This document shows positions 1 through 10,590 of a stretch of 42,149 bases of DNA, in pieces; position 1 is the first letter of the stretch; the number at the start of each line of letters is the position of its first letter. The notes below the pieces were generated by a model, which saw only the letters and a program-made list of their open reading frames with translations, ran no database searches and was not told where the DNA came from. This stretch comes from Methylococcaceae bacterium (GTDB lineage Bacteria > Pseudomonadota > Gammaproteobacteria > Methylococcales > Methylococcaceae), in assembly GCA_004299145.1 (NCBI GenBank), contig SCQD01000119.1:1-42149 (forward strand), written 5' to 3'. A program made the position numbers and the translations under genes.

Positions 1-476
<476 letters not shown>

Positions 477-527
477 TCAAAAAATCCTCGTTGGGGGAAA
501 CGCTACGCCGATATTGCACCGCAAGCA

Positions 528-1169
528 TCAAACGCCCGACTCCGTCTCGCGCTTGACCAGCACGCTATCGATCAAACCATAGGCCACGGCGTCTTCACCA
601 TTCATAAAATTGTCACGATCGGTGTCCTGCTGAATACGCTCGATCGGCTGTCCGGTATGATGCGACAAGATGAGGTTCAGTCTGTCGCGTATGGCGAGAA
701 TTTCCCGTGCGTGAATATCGATGTCGCTGGCCTGCCCGTGAAAACCGCCCAGAGGCTGATGAATCATAACCCGTGAATGCGGCAGACTGAAACGCTTGCC
801 GGCAGCGCCCCCCGCCAACAACAGCGCGCCCATGCTGGCCGCCTGGCCGATGCACAAGGTGCTCACGTCCGGCTTGATAAACTGCATGGTATCGTAAATG
901 GACAATCCTGCCGTCACCACCCCGCCCGGCGAATTGATGTACAAATGAATGTCTTTGTCTGGATTTTCCGACTCCAGAAACAACAGCTGAGCCACCACCA
1001 GATTGGCCATATGATCTTCCACCGGCCCCACCAGAAAAATCACCCGTTCTTTCAGCAAGCGCGAAAAAATGTCGTAAGCCCGCTCGCCGCGCGCCGTTTG
1101 TTCCACCACCATGGGCACCAGACCGCCGGCTTGCGTCGTCGGCACGTGGCGTTTATCGATTCCGTACAT
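528..1169 (-). CDS. clpP: ATP-dependent Clp protease proteolytic subunit ClpP
   Basis: This is the serine peptidase that forms the double-heptamer proteolytic chamber used by ClpX or ClpA. The 213-residue length is normal for the family. The catalytic triad is visible: Ser112 in GQAASMGA, His137 in RVMIHQP and Asp186 in DTDRDNF. A short N-terminal propeptide of about 15 residues would be expected, as in other proteobacterial ClpP. The gene lies 34 bases after tig and 51 bases before clpX on the same strand, so a three-gene operon is likely. Confidence 0.98.
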   Translation of the reverse strand: MYGIDKRHVPTTQAGGLVPMVVEQTARGERAYDIFSRLLKERVIFLVGPVEDHMANLVVAQLLFLESENPDKDIHLYINSPGGVVTAGLSIYDTMQFIKPDVSTLCIGQAASMGALLLAGGAAGKRFSLPHSRVMIHQPLGGFHGQASDIDIHAREILAIRDRLNLILSHHTGQPIERIQQDTDRDNFMNGEDAVAYGLIDSVLVKRETESGV

Positions 1170-1203
1170 AGGTTGTTACCTTATAAAGTAGTCAGACTGC
1201 GGT

Positions 1204-2514
1204 TTATTCGTTGGCGTTGAGCTTCATCAGTTGTTCGAACGAAATCGGCTCGGCGACCATTTTCACCTGGGTCAGCACCAAATCGACGGCCTGATCTTCC
1301 AAAACCCGATGCTCCACCTCGCGCAATCGCTCCGGCTTGGCGTAATACCACTGCACTGCGGCTTCGGGATCCTGATAGCTCTGTGCGATGCTTTCCACCA
1401 GCGCCCGCACGCGGTTGTGATCAACCCTGATGTGATTGTCCTGGATGATCTCGCCCAGGATCAAACCCAAAGCCACGCGATGATGCGCCGACTTTTCAAA
1501 CACGGGCCGCATCACTTCGGCATCAAACGGTTGCCGGCGCTCTTTGGCGGCTTGAATATAAGGCCCCATCATTTGTTCGGCTTCATCCTGCACCAGACTA
1601 GGCGGTAAGGACAACGGATTGGCCTCGTACAGCGCCTCCATCACGGCGTTTTTCAAGCGTCCCTGGATGACCCGCTCCAATTCACGATCCATGTTTTCCC
1701 GCACGTCGTGCAGAAAAGCGTCTATGTCGCCATTTTCGATGCCATAGGTTTTGACGAATTCGGCATCCAGCTCCGGCAGGCGCGATTCCTCCACCTGAAT
1801 CAAATCCACGCTGAACTGCGCGACTTTCCCCGCCAATTGAGGCTGCCCTCGATATTCAGCCGGGAAAGTCAGGCCGAATTCCAGGTGATCGCCTGCCGAC
1901 TTGCCCAGTAATTCATTTTCAAAGTCTTCCAGCAATTGATTACCCCCCAACACGGCGGCATAATTTTCCACTACGCCCTGGGTAAAGTTGACGCCACTCT
2001 CGCTGCCTTCGAAATTCATCGTCACCCTGTCCCCCATTTGCACCGGGCGCGCCGCCACCTCCCAGGTTTTACGCTGCTCCCGCAACCGTTGCACCATGGC
2101 GTCCAGATCTTGATCGCCCACCTCGGACACGGGGTTTTTCACGGTCAAGCTACCTAACGGCGCCAGTTTCACTTCCGGGTAGACATCGAATTCGGCGTCG
2201 TATGCCAAGCCATGGCCCGCATCCGGGGCTTTGGGGGTGATGCGCGGCATGCCGGCCGGCCGTAAATTCTCGGCGGCTATCGCGGCGTGAAAACTGGATG
2301 CGACTATGTCGCTCAAGATTTCTTCACGCACCTTGCCGCCGTATCGTTTAAGCACCACCGACTGGGGCGCTTTGCCCGGACGAAACCCGTCTATCCGCAC
2401 ATCACGCGCCACGGACTTCAAGCGGGCAGCCACCCTGCTCTGAATCTGCTCCTCGGGGATTTGGACGGTAAGCCGTCTACTCAGCTCGGATGTGGATTGC
2501 ACGGATACTTGCAT
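1204..2514 (-). CDS. tig: Trigger factor, ribosome-associated chaperone
   Basis: Trigger factor binds the ribosome next to the polypeptide exit and shields nascent chains; it also has peptidyl-prolyl isomerase activity. The 436 residues match the usual length (about 430). The N-terminal ribosome-binding domain carries the expected signature near residues 43-49 (GFRPGKAP), followed by an FKBP-like isomerase domain at about 150-245 (GDRVTMNFEGS) and a helical C-terminal domain. It is the first gene of tig-clpP-clpX. A terminator-like hairpin behind the upstream tRNA suggests that transcription of tig starts within the roughly 80 bases between them. Confidence 0.98.
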   Translation of the reverse strand: MQVSVQSTSELSRRLTVQIPEEQIQSRVAARLKSVARDVRIDGFRPGKAPQSVVLKRYGGKVREEILSDIVASSFHAAIAAENLRPAGMPRITPKAPDAGHGLAYDAEFDVYPEVKLAPLGSLTVKNPVSEVGDQDLDAMVQRLREQRKTWEVAARPVQMGDRVTMNFEGSESGVNFTQGVVENYAAVLGGNQLLEDFENELLGKSAGDHLEFGLTFPAEYRGQPQLAGKVAQFSVDLIQVEESRLPELDAEFVKTYGIENGDIDAFLHDVRENMDRELERVIQGRLKNAVMEALYEANPLSLPPSLVQDEAEQMMGPYIQAAKERRQPFDAEVMRPVFEKSAHHRVALGLILGEIIQDNHIRVDHNRVRALVESIAQSYQDPEAAVQWYYAKPERLREVEHRVLEDQAVDLVLTQVKMVAEPISFEQLMKLNANE

Positions 2515-2593
2515 GAATTTACCTCGAATCGGTTAGGCGTGAAAAACTGAATACTGAATACCCGCAGCGACATCCTTAAACTGGCAGGGTGAT

Positions 2594-2636
2594 AAAAAAA
2601 CAGGGCGCGCCGACGGATAAACCCGCCGGCCGGCCC
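2594..2636 (-). terminator. Rho-independent terminator after tRNA-Leu
   Basis: Read on the minus strand, an imperfect GC-rich hairpin (GGGCCGGCCGGC ... GTCGGCGCGCCC) is followed by TG and seven Ts. It lies just after the 3' end of the tRNA and before tig, so it probably separates the tRNA transcript from the tig-clpP-clpX operon. Confidence 0.6.
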
Positions 2637-2646
2637 GAAAATTGAG

Positions 2647-2731
<85 letters not shown>

Positions 2732-2813
2732 ACAGAACCGGAAAATTATAACGAAAACGGCCTGCTTTGTCCGGCAATAATTGGGCCAACCACAGCACGC
2801 AAACAAACAGGGA

Positions 2814-3932
2814 TCAAACAAGATATGGCTTAAGCAAGGTTGCCAACAAAGCCACGTGAGCGGGGCTTTCATTTAAGGCAGGGATGTAATGATAGGCTTC
2901 ACCACCCGCAGCTAAAAACACCCGGCGATTTTCTTCAGCCATTTCTTGCAGGGTTTCCAGGCAGTCCACGGCAAACCCCGGACAAACCACGTCCACGGCG
3001 CGGACGCCGCGTTGCGGCAGTTCTTTCAGCACATCGACGCAATAGGGTTTCAGCCACTCGGCCCGGCCGAATCGGGATTGGAAAGCGATGCTCCACTGTG
3101 CGGATTGCAGCCCCAATGCCTCGGCGATCAACCCCGCACTGCGCAGGCATTGATCATGGTATGGATCGCCTTGTCGACGCGAGACATCCGGCAAGCCATG
3201 GAAGGACAACAAAAGATGGCCGCTGTCGCCATGGGCGGCCCGGTGGGCGGCAATGCCCGCGGCTATGGCTGCGATATAAGCAGGGTGAGCGTGATAATCG
3301 CCCAGCAAGGTTACCGGCGGCACATAGCGCCATCCGCGCAAGGCTGCACCCACGGCGTCGTAAACCGTGGCGGTGCTGGCCGAGGCGTATTGCGGATACA
3401 GCGGCAACACGACCAAACGCCCCACCCCGGCCTCGCGCAAACGCGCCAGGCCTTGCGCCACCGAAGGGTGACCATAGCGCATGGCCATTTCCACGCACAC
3501 GGCCTCCCCGGCAAAATGCCGCGCCAAGGCCACCGCCAGCGCCATGCTGTGCACTTTCAGCGGCGATCCCTGCCCATGGCGCCAAACCTGTCCGTAGGCT
3601 TGCGCCACGCGCTTGGCGCGCAACGGCAAAATGAGCAGATTTAAAACCAGCCACCATATCCAGCGGGGCAGCTCCACCATGCGTGGGTCCCATAAAAATT
3701 CACGCAGATAGCGGCGTATTGCACGGGGGGTAGGAGCTTCGGGCGTGCCCAGATTGACCAGCAACACGCCGGTTATGGCTTGCGGCGTATGGCCTGGCTG
3801 AAAGCCGCCGCGTCCTCGCGGAATAACTGAGGCTTCTTGAAAGCCGCCGCGTCCTCGCGGAATCACTAAGGCTTCTTGAAAGCCGCCGCGTCCTCGCGGA
3901 ATAACTAAGGTTTCCAGAAAGCGGCGAGCCAT
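2814..3932 (-). CDS. hemH: Ferrochelatase with a repeat-derived N-terminal extension
   Basis: Ferrochelatase inserts ferrous iron into protoporphyrin IX, the last step of haem synthesis. The conserved core begins at TGVLLVNLGTPEAPTP and contains the signature LLSFHGLP with the catalytic His, and the Glu-bearing end EAYHYIPALNESPAH. The ORF track begins at a TTG; the ATG at 3930-3932 is preferred. The first 45 or so residues are not ferrochelatase-like: they contain three copies of a 13-residue unit (VIPRGRGGFQEA-) encoded by a 39-bp tandem repeat. No ATG lies between the repeats and the core, so the extension is either translated or bypassed from a GTG/TTG start. The gene follows folE by about a dozen bases. 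Confidence 0.93.
   Translation of the reverse strand: MARRFLETLVIPRGRGGFQEALVIPRGRGGFQEASVIPRGRGGFQPGHTPQAITGVLLVNLGTPEAPTPRAIRRYLREFLWDPRMVELPRWIWWLVLNLLILPLRAKRVAQAYGQVWRHGQGSPLKVHSMALAVALARHFAGEAVCVEMAMRYGHPSVAQGLARLREAGVGRLVVLPLYPQYASASTATVYDAVGAALRGWRYVPPVTLLGDYHAHPAYIAAIAAGIAAHRAAHGDSGHLLLSFHGLPDVSRRQGDPYHDQCLRSAGLIAEALGLQSAQWSIAFQSRFGRAEWLKPYCVDVLKELPQRGVRAVDVVCPGFAVDCLETLQEMAEENRRVFLAAGGEAYHYIPALNESPAHVALLATLLKPYLV
3800..3926 (-). repeat. 39-bp tandem repeat (three copies plus a partial fourth) inside the 5' end of hemH
   Basis: Copies begin at 3800, 3839 and 3878, and ten bases of a degenerate fourth at 3917. The unit on the plus strand starts GAAAGCCGCCGCGTCCTCGC. Differences between copies are few (GGAATAACT versus GGAATCACT; CTGAGG versus CTAAGG). 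Because 39 is a multiple of three, copy number can change without altering the hemH frame. A single divergent copy occurs on the opposite strand at about 14842-14867 (CCGCGAGAACGCGGCGGCTT), so the unit belongs to a dispersed family. Confidence 0.93.
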
Positions 3933-3944
3933 AGGGAACAACGA

Positions 3945-4487
3945 TCAGCGGTTGATCAGATTCAAGAACTCGGAACGGGTACTGAATTCTTTACGGAAAA
4001 CACCCAGCATGGCCGAAGTGGTCATGACTGAATTTTGCTTTTCGACGCCGCGCATCATCATGCACAAGTGCTTAGCCTCGATAACCACCGCGACGCCACG
4101 CGGATTGACGGCATTCTGCACGGCATCGGCAATTTCTTTGGTCAAGCGTTCCTGGATCTGCAAACGGCGGGCATACATATCCACGACGCGGGCGATTTTG
4201 GACAACCCCAGCACCTTGCCCTGGGGAATGTAGGCGACGTGGCATTTGCCGATAAAAGGCAGCAGGTGGTGTTCACACAGAGAATACAGCTCGATATCCT
4301 TGACGATCACCATGTCCTCGGTGTCGGCTTCAAATACCGCCTCGTTGAGCACTTCATCCAAAGTTTGCCCATAGCCCCGGTTGAGAAAGCGAAACGCGGC
4401 AGCGGCACGCTGCGGCGTATCGCGCAGGCCTTCACGGTTAACGTCTTCGCCGATTTGTTCAATGATTTGGGTGAATAGCTTATCCAC
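3945..4487 (-). CDS. folE: GTP cyclohydrolase I
   Basis: This enzyme converts GTP to 7,8-dihydroneopterin triphosphate, the entry point to folate synthesis and, in bacteria, also to queuosine. The 180 residues are typical of the compact bacterial type I enzyme. The zinc ligands are visible in the [10 protein letters not shown] motif and in the later Cys of [10 protein letters not shown]; the substrate-binding stretch GLSKIAR is also present. It is followed closely by hemH and preceded by queF, 62 bases upstream on the same strand. FolE and QueF act at the first and a late step of the same queuosine precursor route. Confidence 0.97.
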   Translation of the reverse strand: MDKLFTQIIEQIGEDVNREGLRDTPQRAAAAFRFLNRGYGQTLDEVLNEAVFEADTEDMVIVKDIELYSLCEHHLLPFIGKCHVAYIPQGKVLGLSKIARVVDMYARRLQIQERLTKEIADAVQNAVNPRGVAVVIEAKHLCMMMRGVEKQNSVMTTSAMLGVFRKEFSTRSEFLNLINR

Positions 4488-4549
4488 GAGGCCGTATTCG
4501 CACTAAAAACTGAGCTGAACAGTATACATTGGCCGCACCCCTCTGTCTT

Positions 4550-4939
4550 TCAGGGCAGCATGACGAACGGTTCTGGCTGCCAGCCCGGGGCGCGATGATC
4601 CGCCACCACCGTCGTATAGATGCCGCCGCGCACGTTAAAGCGGGCCGTGACGCGCAAATAGCGCGGCTGCGTCGCATACACCAGATCCGCCAGAATCTGG
4701 TTGGTCACCGCTTCGTGAAAAGCGCCTTCCTCCCGATAGGACCAGAGGTAGAGTTTGAGCGATTTCAACTCGACACAGCGCAGGTCGGGCACGTATTCCA
4801 CCGTCAAGGTGGCAAAATCCGGCTGACCGGTTTTGGGACACAAACAGGTAAACTCCGGCATTTCCAGGCGGACGGTATAGTCCCGCTCCGGCTGCGGATT
4901 GTCGAAAACTTCCAATTCTTTGGTGGGTTGGGTGCTCAT
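4550..4939 (-). CDS. queF: NADPH-dependent preQ0 reductase (short, single-domain QueF)
   Basis: QueF reduces the nitrile 7-cyano-7-deazaguanine (preQ0) to the amine preQ1 in queuosine tRNA modification. The 129-residue form from the ATG at 4937-4939 starts [10 protein letters not shown]; the ORF track extends to an upstream GTG that adds 18 residues without family resemblance. The catalytic Cys34 lies in LCPKTGQ, the proton donor Asp41 in GQPDF and the substrate-binding Glu57 in [11 protein letters not shown]. The size and motifs match the unimodular (YkvM-like) class rather than the longer E. coli type. It sits beside folE, which supplies the pathway. Confidence 0.94.
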   Translation of the reverse strand: MSTQPTKELEVFDNPQPERDYTVRLEMPEFTCLCPKTGQPDFATLTVEYVPDLRCVELKSLKLYLWSYREEGAFHEAVTNQILADLVYATQPRYLRVTARFNVRGGIYTTVVADHRAPGWQPEPFVMLP

Positions 4940-5073
4940 GGGATTATGCAAAGGTTGAAGGGGGTAAAAATAAAAAGGGGAACCATGCGGCACGTTTCAA
5001 AATGTGCGGCTTAATTTACTGGACCGGGCGGGGTATTCACCCAAAGCACAGTGCCACGCGAAAAACGCCGTCA

Positions 5074-8000
5074 TCATGCCTCATCCGGCTCACCGGTATA
5101 GTGGCGCAAGGTTTCCAGCACCTCGCTCACTTTCACCGGTTTGGCCAGATAAGCATCAAAACCAGCGGCCAGGCCACGGTTGACGTCGCCGAGCATGGCG
5201 TTGGCACTGAGGGCAACCACGGGAATATGGCGGGTTTCCGGGATGGTGCGCAGCTTTGCCAAAGCGGCATAACCATCCATGGCCGGCAGGTTTATATCCA
5301 TCAGAATCACGTCCGGCAAATGCCGGCGCGCCAGCGCTATACCGATTTCCGCATCCGGCGCGGCAATCAGTTCATAGCCGCCGTGACGCGCCAACAAACA
5401 GTCGATAACCCGCAAATTTGCGGCGTTGTCTTCCACGTACAGCACCTTGTGACGGTGTTTGACGGCAGGCGCAGGGGACAAGCCGGTTACTACAATTTCC
5501 GACGGCGTAACATCCGCTGCCAGCTCTTCTCCCACCACCGGCAATTCCACCCAGAAGGTGCTTCCCTCCCCCGGGCTGCTGTGCACGCCGATTTCGCCGC
5601 CCATCATTTCCACCAGACGCTTGGCTATGACCAAACCGATGCCCGCGCCTTCCACTTCGGTTTGCTCGGCCCCCATACGGTTGAATGCCTCGAATAAATG
5701 CTCCAACTGTTCTTCATTCAAGCCGGCACCGGTATCCCTGACGGCAAGGCGCGCGCGCCCTTCGCCCGCTGCCGCCGGATAAACCCGCACCTCGCCGCCC
5801 AACCGATTGTATTTGATGGCGTTGGACAGCAAATTGAGCAATACCTGCTTGACGCGCACCTCGTCGGCCCACACGGCGCGAATCTGAGAAAAAGCCTCAT
5901 CCACGTGCACGCTCACCCGCCGCTCGGTGGCCAAAGGCCCCAACAAGCTGACGCACTCGTCCAGCACCGCCGACAATGCCACTTCACGCGTGTCCAACAC
6001 GACTTTGCCGGACTCGATGCGCGACAAATCCAGCACTTCGTTGATCAGCGTCAGCAAATGCCAGCCGGCGCGCAGAATCTGATCCAGATTTTCTTTTTGA
6101 TCGACACTCAATGGGGCGTCCGGGTCGCCGTCCATCAACTGGGCGAACCCCAGCACTGCGTTGAGCGGCGTACGCAACTCGTGGCTCATGCGCGAGAGAA
6201 ATTCGGTCTTGGCGTTACTGGCGCGCTCCGCCTCTTCCTTGGTTTCCAGCAACATTTCCTGCATGGCGCGCATTTCTTCCGCCCGATGCATGGCGTCCAT
6301 CACCACCGCCACCGTCGCGTCAAACGGCCGCAGAAAATCCAGCAAAGCCTGGTCGTAACCCTGCTTGCGATTGGCGCAGCCATAAATGGCCAGCATGGTG
6401 CCACCGTAATACACCGGCACACCCAGAAAACAATGCATGGGCGGATGCCCCGGCGGCAAGCCGCCCCGGCGCGGGTCATTGGCGGCATCATTGCTGATCA
6501 TGGGCTTGCCGCTGGTCAGCACGGCACCGAACAAAGTATCCAGGCGATGGAACTCCACGCCATACCCCCCATGCTTGCCATAGCGGGCACGGCTGGCTTC
6601 GTCCCAGGAAATATCGGTCATCGACAGGAAAAACAGATAAGGCGCGCCTTCATCGTCGTAACGAACCTCGCCCAAAAAGCCATATTCGCTCTCCGTCAAT
6701 GACACCATCGCCTGCAGCAGATAAGCGGCGATATCCTTCGCCTCCTCGCCGTCGATATAGCGCAACACCGCCTGCCGCAACACTTCCAGCAACTCCGTCT
6801 GCTTGAGCAGCGTTTCCTGGACTTCCTTCAGCGCGGTCACCTCGGTACGTATGCCGATATAGCGCTGAGGCACGCCGTTTTCGTCCAGGGACAAAGGCAC
6901 TACGCTGGATTCCACCCAATAGTAGCGCCCATCCTTGCGCCGGTTGCGCAACTCGCCCCGCCACACCCTGCCGCCGGCGATGGTGCGCCAGAGGTCTTCA
7001 TACAGTTCCGGCGGCATGTCGCCTTTGACGATGCGATGATTTTTGCCGATCAGCTCTTCGTGGCTATAGCCACTGATCTCACAAAACTTGCGATTGGCAT
7101 AAATGATGACGCCCAGCCTGTCGGTGATGCTGACGATGGCGTGTTGATCCAGCGCCTCCTTGAACTCTTGCAGCTCAGCAACCGCCAACAGTGCCCGCCG
7201 CGCCGACCATTGCATATTGCGAAAGCGCCGCACCCGGACCTTTACCGACTCGATCAAGCGCGCCTGGGTGATCGGCTTGGTCAAAAAGGTATCACCACCC
7301 TGATAGGTTGCCGCCAGTTGTTTTTCCGCATCGCTTTCGCCGAAAAAAAACAGGATGGGAATATCCGCATAGCCCGGAAATTGGCGCATCACCGCAGCCA
7401 ATTCCGGCCCGCTGCAATCGGCCATATGCAAATCGACGAGCAACAGTTCCGGATGCAGCGCGTCCAGCAAGGTCAACACGGATTCGGCGTTCTCCGCCAC
7501 CACCACGTTCATGCCGGCTTCTTCCATCCAGCGCTTATACTGGTTGGCGCTGGCGGCGTCATCCTGCAACAAAACCACCCGGTAAGGCACGGCATTGAAA
7601 TCGCTGACCAAGCTATCCAAGGCCTCCACCAACTGACCAACATCCACCGGCTTGGCAAAATAAAAAGTCGCGCCGACGCGCACCGCATTCAAGCGCGCCT
7701 GAAAATCGCTACGGCCGGTAAGAAAGAGAATGGGACAAACCAATTTGCCCGAACTGCGTAACGCGGCCGCCAATCCGATGCCTGCATCCACGCCGGCGTC
7801 CAATATCACATCCAATATCGCCACGTCGGGAGACTGCTGGTCCAGCGCCGCCGTAAACGCTTCGACACTGGTGAAATGAACGGGACGATAACCGCGAATT
7901 TCCAAATCCAGGCAAAACTCCCTGGCGAAATCCTGATTGTCCTCCAGCAAATAGACGCAAGCGCGCGAGCGCCGTTGCACCATATCCTCGTTCGCGGACA

Positions 8001-8392
8001 GATCGAGCCAGTTTTCCAGCGCAACATCCGGTGACGACCAGTGTTCTTCATCGTTCAGCTGCACGGCCATATCCAGCCATGACAGAAATGACTCCATTTG
8101 CTCCGTCAGCCACGGAGTAACGGGCCGGGACTCGCCGTCGTTCACGCCGCGCAAAAACATCTCGAAGCGCTGGGCTGCTTCACTCACCGCCGTAAAGCCA
8201 AACGCACCCGCCTGCCCGATCCAGCCATGCAAGCGGTCCGCCATATTGCCCAAACACCCCTCGGCGATCACGCCGGTCCGCTGCATAGCACGCCAAGACT
8301 CAGCGATTTCTTCCGCCTTCACCGGCAATTGTTTGGCGTACTGAGCGCGCAGACGCGAAGTATTACGACAAAGAAGATTCTGATCGTTCACG
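5074..8392 (-). CDS. Multi-domain hybrid sensor histidine kinase (Hpt-REC-REC-PAS-GAF-HisKA-HATPase-REC)
   Basis: In the 1177-residue ORF the domains run in this order: an Hpt-like helical domain (about 85-185, candidate His127 in RLHGWIGQAG), two receiver domains (phospho-acceptor Asp266 in ILDVIL and Asp392 in LVDLHM), PAS/PAC (about 485-600, NRKFCEISGY), GAF (about 620-775), HisKA with His809 in MSHELRTPLNA, HATPase (N-box NLLSNAIKYN) and a C-terminal receiver with Asp1104. No membrane segment is seen, so it is probably cytoplasmic. The N-terminal 60-75 residues of the ORF look non-coding. I place the start at the GTG near 8392 (VNDQNLL), just before the Hpt domain; this is uncertain by some tens of bases. 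The nearest upstream gene is a bacteriohemerythrin on the same strand. Confidence 0.88.
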
Positions 8393-8817
8393 ATGGGTAA
8401 CGGAAATAATGGCGGTTTAGCCACCACGGCCTGGTCCAGCAACAGCCTTACATGGCCGACTGCGCCGGTCCTTTCGACAAACACGAAAGACCGTGACGAA
8501 GCCGCTGGGCAGCAACCAGTGAGCACATAAAGATTCCGAACCAGGCCGGTGGCTTCAGAGCAGGCATTATTATGGACTTTACCGTTTCCCTCAAGCGCAA
8601 AGCGCACTGACGTGGTTCCCGGCTACATGGCAGATTCGGACGGCAATCAGCGCCATGGCGCGTGAAAGCAACCGCATTTGGAAAGGGAAAATCCAGCCCA
8701 TTTGCAGCAAACGGACTGGATATTATCGGCTGGAGAAAGGCCGAGAGTTTTTATAATGCAAATCCGGCATAACATCCTTGTCATCGCAAAAACGCGAACC
8801 GGCGTTATGATCAGGGA

Positions 8818-9225
8818 TTATTTCACACCCTTGCTATTCAAAAACGGGGTGTATTTTTTGTCCACCACCATGATATGGTTGTTAAGCCAATCTTTCAGGA
8901 AATTCATCACGTCCAGCGTGATCTGTGTTTTTCCGGAATCGAACTTCGTCTTCAATTCCGTCACCTGCTTCACCAGTTTTTCATGCTCCTGTTTATGGGC
9001 GGCGCTTTCAGGATAGCCGTGCTTTTGAAACAGCTTTTCCTCGGTGGAAAAATGGTAAACCGTATATTCCGCCAGTTCAGCCAGAACTTTCCCCAGAACT
9101 TCCTTGCCGTGCCCGGACGCCATGGCATCGTACAAGGTGTTTATCAAAGTAAAAAGCTTCTGGTGCTGCTGATCAATTTCAGCGATATTGACACTATATT
9201 TTGCGCCCCATTGTAGTAATGCCAT
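8818..9225 (-). CDS. Bacteriohemerythrin, di-iron oxygen-binding protein
   Basis: This is a single-domain hemerythrin of 135 residues that binds O2 reversibly at a di-iron site in the cytoplasm. All seven expected iron ligands are present: His21, His58, Glu62, His77, His81, His117 and Asp122, in the motifs IDQQH, YHFSTEE, HKQEH and NHIMVVD. The ATG at 9223-9225 is chosen because GGGAG stands seven bases upstream; the ORF track start five codons earlier would bury that ribosome site. In methanotrophs such proteins have been proposed to deliver oxygen to methane monooxygenase. Here it lies between two histidine kinase genes, so a role in oxygen sensing is an alternative. Confidence 0.94.
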   Translation of the reverse strand: MALLQWGAKYSVNIAEIDQQHQKLFTLINTLYDAMASGHGKEVLGKVLAELAEYTVYHFSTEEKLFQKHGYPESAAHKQEHEKLVKQVTELKTKFDSGKTQITLDVMNFLKDWLNNHIMVVDKKYTPFLNSKGVK

Positions 9226-9444
9226 AAAATTCTCCCGCATTCAAGTTATTAAAATATTTTTGTCAGTGCGAAGATAACAAGCATGATATAAACCGCAAGC
9301 TTAACTCCAAGCCCTACCATCTCAACAGCAACACCCCCTCGCGACGCCCCAAAAGCTGTCGACCCGGCACTTGATCATTCGATGCACCGAACCCTGAACA
9401 TCCCTACACTCAGTAAGGTTACTGTTTAACACAGCAACGCCACC

Positions 9445-10590
9445 TCAGTCAAGAAAAGGTGAATCCTGATCGAATTCCACCCAGAATAAACTGCCGACAT
9501 TGGGCTGGCTTTCCACGCCAATACGGCCGTGCAGGCCTTCTACAATCTTTTTGGTCAACGCCAGGCCGATACCGGAACCTTCAATGGCGGTGTGCTCAGC
9601 CCCCAGGCGATTAAATGGCTGAAACAACTTTTCCAGCTTATCTTCCGTTATACCCAAACCGGTGTCTTCGACGGCGATACGCAGGGCACCCGAGCGTGGC
9701 CGGCTGGTCTTAACCAGCACCGAGCCACCGGCCCGGTTATATTTGACGGCATTGGAGATAAGGTTGACCAACACCTGGGTCAGGCGGGTTTCGTCGGTTT
9801 GGACCATGCAGCCGGTTTGCTCAGGACTGTAACTCAGCGTGACCGCATGCCGCGCGGCCAGCGCGCTGTTGTAATTCATGCAATTTTGCACCAGTCGATC
9901 CACGTTGACCGCAACCGGGGAAAATGCCAGTACCCCCGCTTCAACCTTGGACAAATCGAGGATATCGTTGATCAGTTTCAACAAATGCCAGCCCGCACCC
10001 AGAATTTCCTGGACATACTCCTTATGGGCTTCCACCATGGGCACCCTATCGTCGGTTTCCATCAACTGACCGAAACCCAGAATGGCATTGAGCGGCGTGC
10101 GTAACTCATGGCTCATGCTGGAGATAAACTCGGACTTGGCGATATTCGCCTGTTCCGCCTCCTTTTTGGCATTGAACAAAGCGCGCTCAGCGTTATAGCG
10201 CGCAATACATGCTTTGGTACGGGCCAACAATTCTTGTGGCCGCAATGGCTTGGACACATAATCCGTAGCCCCCACCGAAAATGCCCGAACCACTATTTCT
10301 TTATCGACTATCCCGGTCATGACGATAATCGGCAGCTCTTTTTTGCCGATCAGCTGGCGCACCAAGCGGCAGACTTCCAAACCATCCGCCGCCGGCAAAT
10401 TAATATCCAGCAATACACAATCAAACGACTCGGTAGCAATCAGCCCCAGAGCATCCTCACCGATGCCTGACTCGGATATCTCGGCTTGCAACGGCGCCAG
10501 CACGGCGCGCACAAACGCCCTGATGCTACGCTGATCATCGACAATAAGTATACGGGCAGGCCGGGCTTCCGGGGCACTACCGATCTCCAT
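9445..10590 (-). CDS. Receiver-domain histidine kinase, translationally coupled to dnaJ
   Basis: The 381-residue protein has an N-terminal receiver domain (about 12-125, acceptor Asp62 in LLDINLP, conserved Lys in YVSKPL) joined by a short coiled linker to HisKA (His161 in MSHELRTPLNA) and a HATPase domain (VEDTGLGI, GSGIGLAL). There is no sensor or membrane region, so input probably arrives as a phosphoryl group or from a partner. Its kinase core resembles that of the large hybrid kinase at 5074 (both have ILGFGQLM- or VLGFAQLM-type H-box flanks). The ATG overlaps the dnaJ stop (TGATG), which predicts translational coupling and expression with the chaperone operon. Confidence 0.92.
   Translation of the reverse strand: MEIGSAPEARPARILIVDDQRSIRAFVRAVLAPLQAEISESGIGEDALGLIATESFDCVLLDINLPAADGLEVCRLVRQLIGKKELPIIVMTGIVDKEIVVRAFSVGATDYVSKPLRPQELLARTKACIARYNAERALFNAKKEAEQANIAKSEFISSMSHELRTPLNAILGFGQLMETDDRVPMVEAHKEYVQEILGAGWHLLKLINDILDLSKVEAGVLAFSPVAVNVDRLVQNCMNYNSALAARHAVTLSYSPEQTGCMVQTDETRLTQVLVNLISNAVKYNRAGGSVLVKTSRPRSGALRIAVEDTGLGITEDKLEKLFQPFNRLGAEHTAIEGSGIGLALTKKIVEGLHGRIGVESQPNVGSLFWVEFDQDSPFLD

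Noticed and set aside
3800-3926. CRISPR array
   Set aside because: The 39-bp units are directly adjacent without spacers and lie inside hemH, so this is a tandem repeat. No cas gene is seen in the window.
4940-5073. preQ1 riboswitch upstream of queF
   Set aside because: The 134-base leader shows no recognisable preQ1 pseudoknot pattern with its A-rich tail.
8400-8607. First 60-75 residues of the hybrid kinase ORF
   Set aside because: There is no ribosome site or domain, and the Hpt-like region starts after them; probably untranslated.
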